This document shows positions 53,840-53,918 of a DNA stretch of 53,918 nucleotides, in pieces. The position numbers and the translations under genes are program-made. The notes under the pieces were generated by a model, which had not been told where the DNA came from, did not search any database, and worked only from the letters and a program-made list of their open reading frames with translations. Numbering within the stretch: position 1 is the first letter of the stretch; every line of letters begins with the position of its first letter. Source of the DNA: Oscillatoriales cyanobacterium (lineage in GTDB: Bacteria; Cyanobacteriota; Cyanobacteriia; Cyanobacteriales; Laspinemataceae); assembly GCA_011390955.1 (NCBI GenBank), contig JAABRM010000050.1, positions 1 through 53,918 of the forward strand. The letters run 5' to 3'.

Positions 53840-53918
53840 CTCGTTCCCAGGGTCTCCCTGGGAATGCCCGAATAGAGGCTCTGCCTCGCGTGGGGAGTAT
53901 ATGCGGACACGAGGCAGA
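53840..53918. repeat. three-hairpin element, copy 6, cut by window edge
   Basis: Left hairpin and central hairpin up to CGAGGCAGA are visible; the rest lies outside. Loop has GTGGGGAGTATATGC, one base unlike the others. Confidence 0.88.

Noticed and set aside
52767-53918. CRISPR array
   Set aside because: Repeats are ~124 bp, separated by genes or heptamer arrays, with no uniform spacers.

Overview
The window is chromosomal DNA of a cyanobacterium, most likely a filamentous Oscillatoriales-type one. Direct evidence: photosystem genes (psaD, psb28), the cyanobacterial sRNA Yfr1 between an IMP-dehydrogenase-type gene and trxA, cyanobacteria-specific families (COP23, DUF3086, DUF3119, GuaB3), very frequent HIP1 octamers (GCGATCGC), and abundant heptamer tandem repeats and palindromic repeats. 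The order-level placement is inference from repeat style and gene content. No tRNA, rRNA, CRISPR array or transposase gene was found; the mobile DNA seen is non-autonomous only.

Layout. 1-5.5 kb: end of a DUF433 gene, a lipoprotein protease with TPR repeats, a COP23 lipoprotein, a Ser/Thr kinase and a small aspartic protease, separated by palindromic repeats. 5.5-8.6 kb (minus strand): cbiMNQO cobalt importer under a cobalamin riboswitch with a readable RBS-switching expression platform. 9.4-14.1 kb: an SLC12-type transporter, a decayed copy of its 3' end, a secreted-type repeat/PPC protein and a GFA-family enzyme. 14.8-25.2 kb: glycogen phosphorylase, a cyclic-nucleotide-binding protein, a pentapeptide protein, DUF1499, a YdcF-like protein, a conserved hypothetical and a C-terminal processing protease. 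25.4-29.8 kb: DUF3086 and DUF3119 (separated by a MITE with an 8-bp target duplication), a PEP-mutase-family enzyme and a GGDEF-FHA protein. 30.9-37.3 kb: pentapeptide protein, His-rich CDF exporter, histidine kinase, a small CxCxxC exported protein, an HExxH protein and a DUF4214-like repeat protein. 38-45.6 kb: guaB3-yfr1-trxA, LOG protein, psb28, MoaB/MogA, PhzF, RlpA. 45.8-48.2 kb (minus strand): trpE and psaD.

The last 5.5 kb (48.3 kb to the end) is the most unusual part. A 1120-residue DUF499-type P-loop ATPase, a 54-residue gene upstream and a 141-residue gene downstream are surrounded by six copies of a ~124-bp element made of three hairpins, found nowhere else in the window. DUF499 proteins are recurrent members of defence-type loci, so this may be the edge of a defence or DNA-modification island; the rest would lie right of the window.

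A second window-wide pattern is composite repeat leaders. A G-rich block (AGGGG/AGAGGAGC type) is followed by heptamer arrays ending in A/C-rich CCAACAA-type repeats, and this order lies in sense orientation just upstream of four genes (histidine kinase, psb28, trpE, DUF499). Long open frames running through these leaders are repeat artefacts; start codons were therefore moved downstream to the conserved protein starts.
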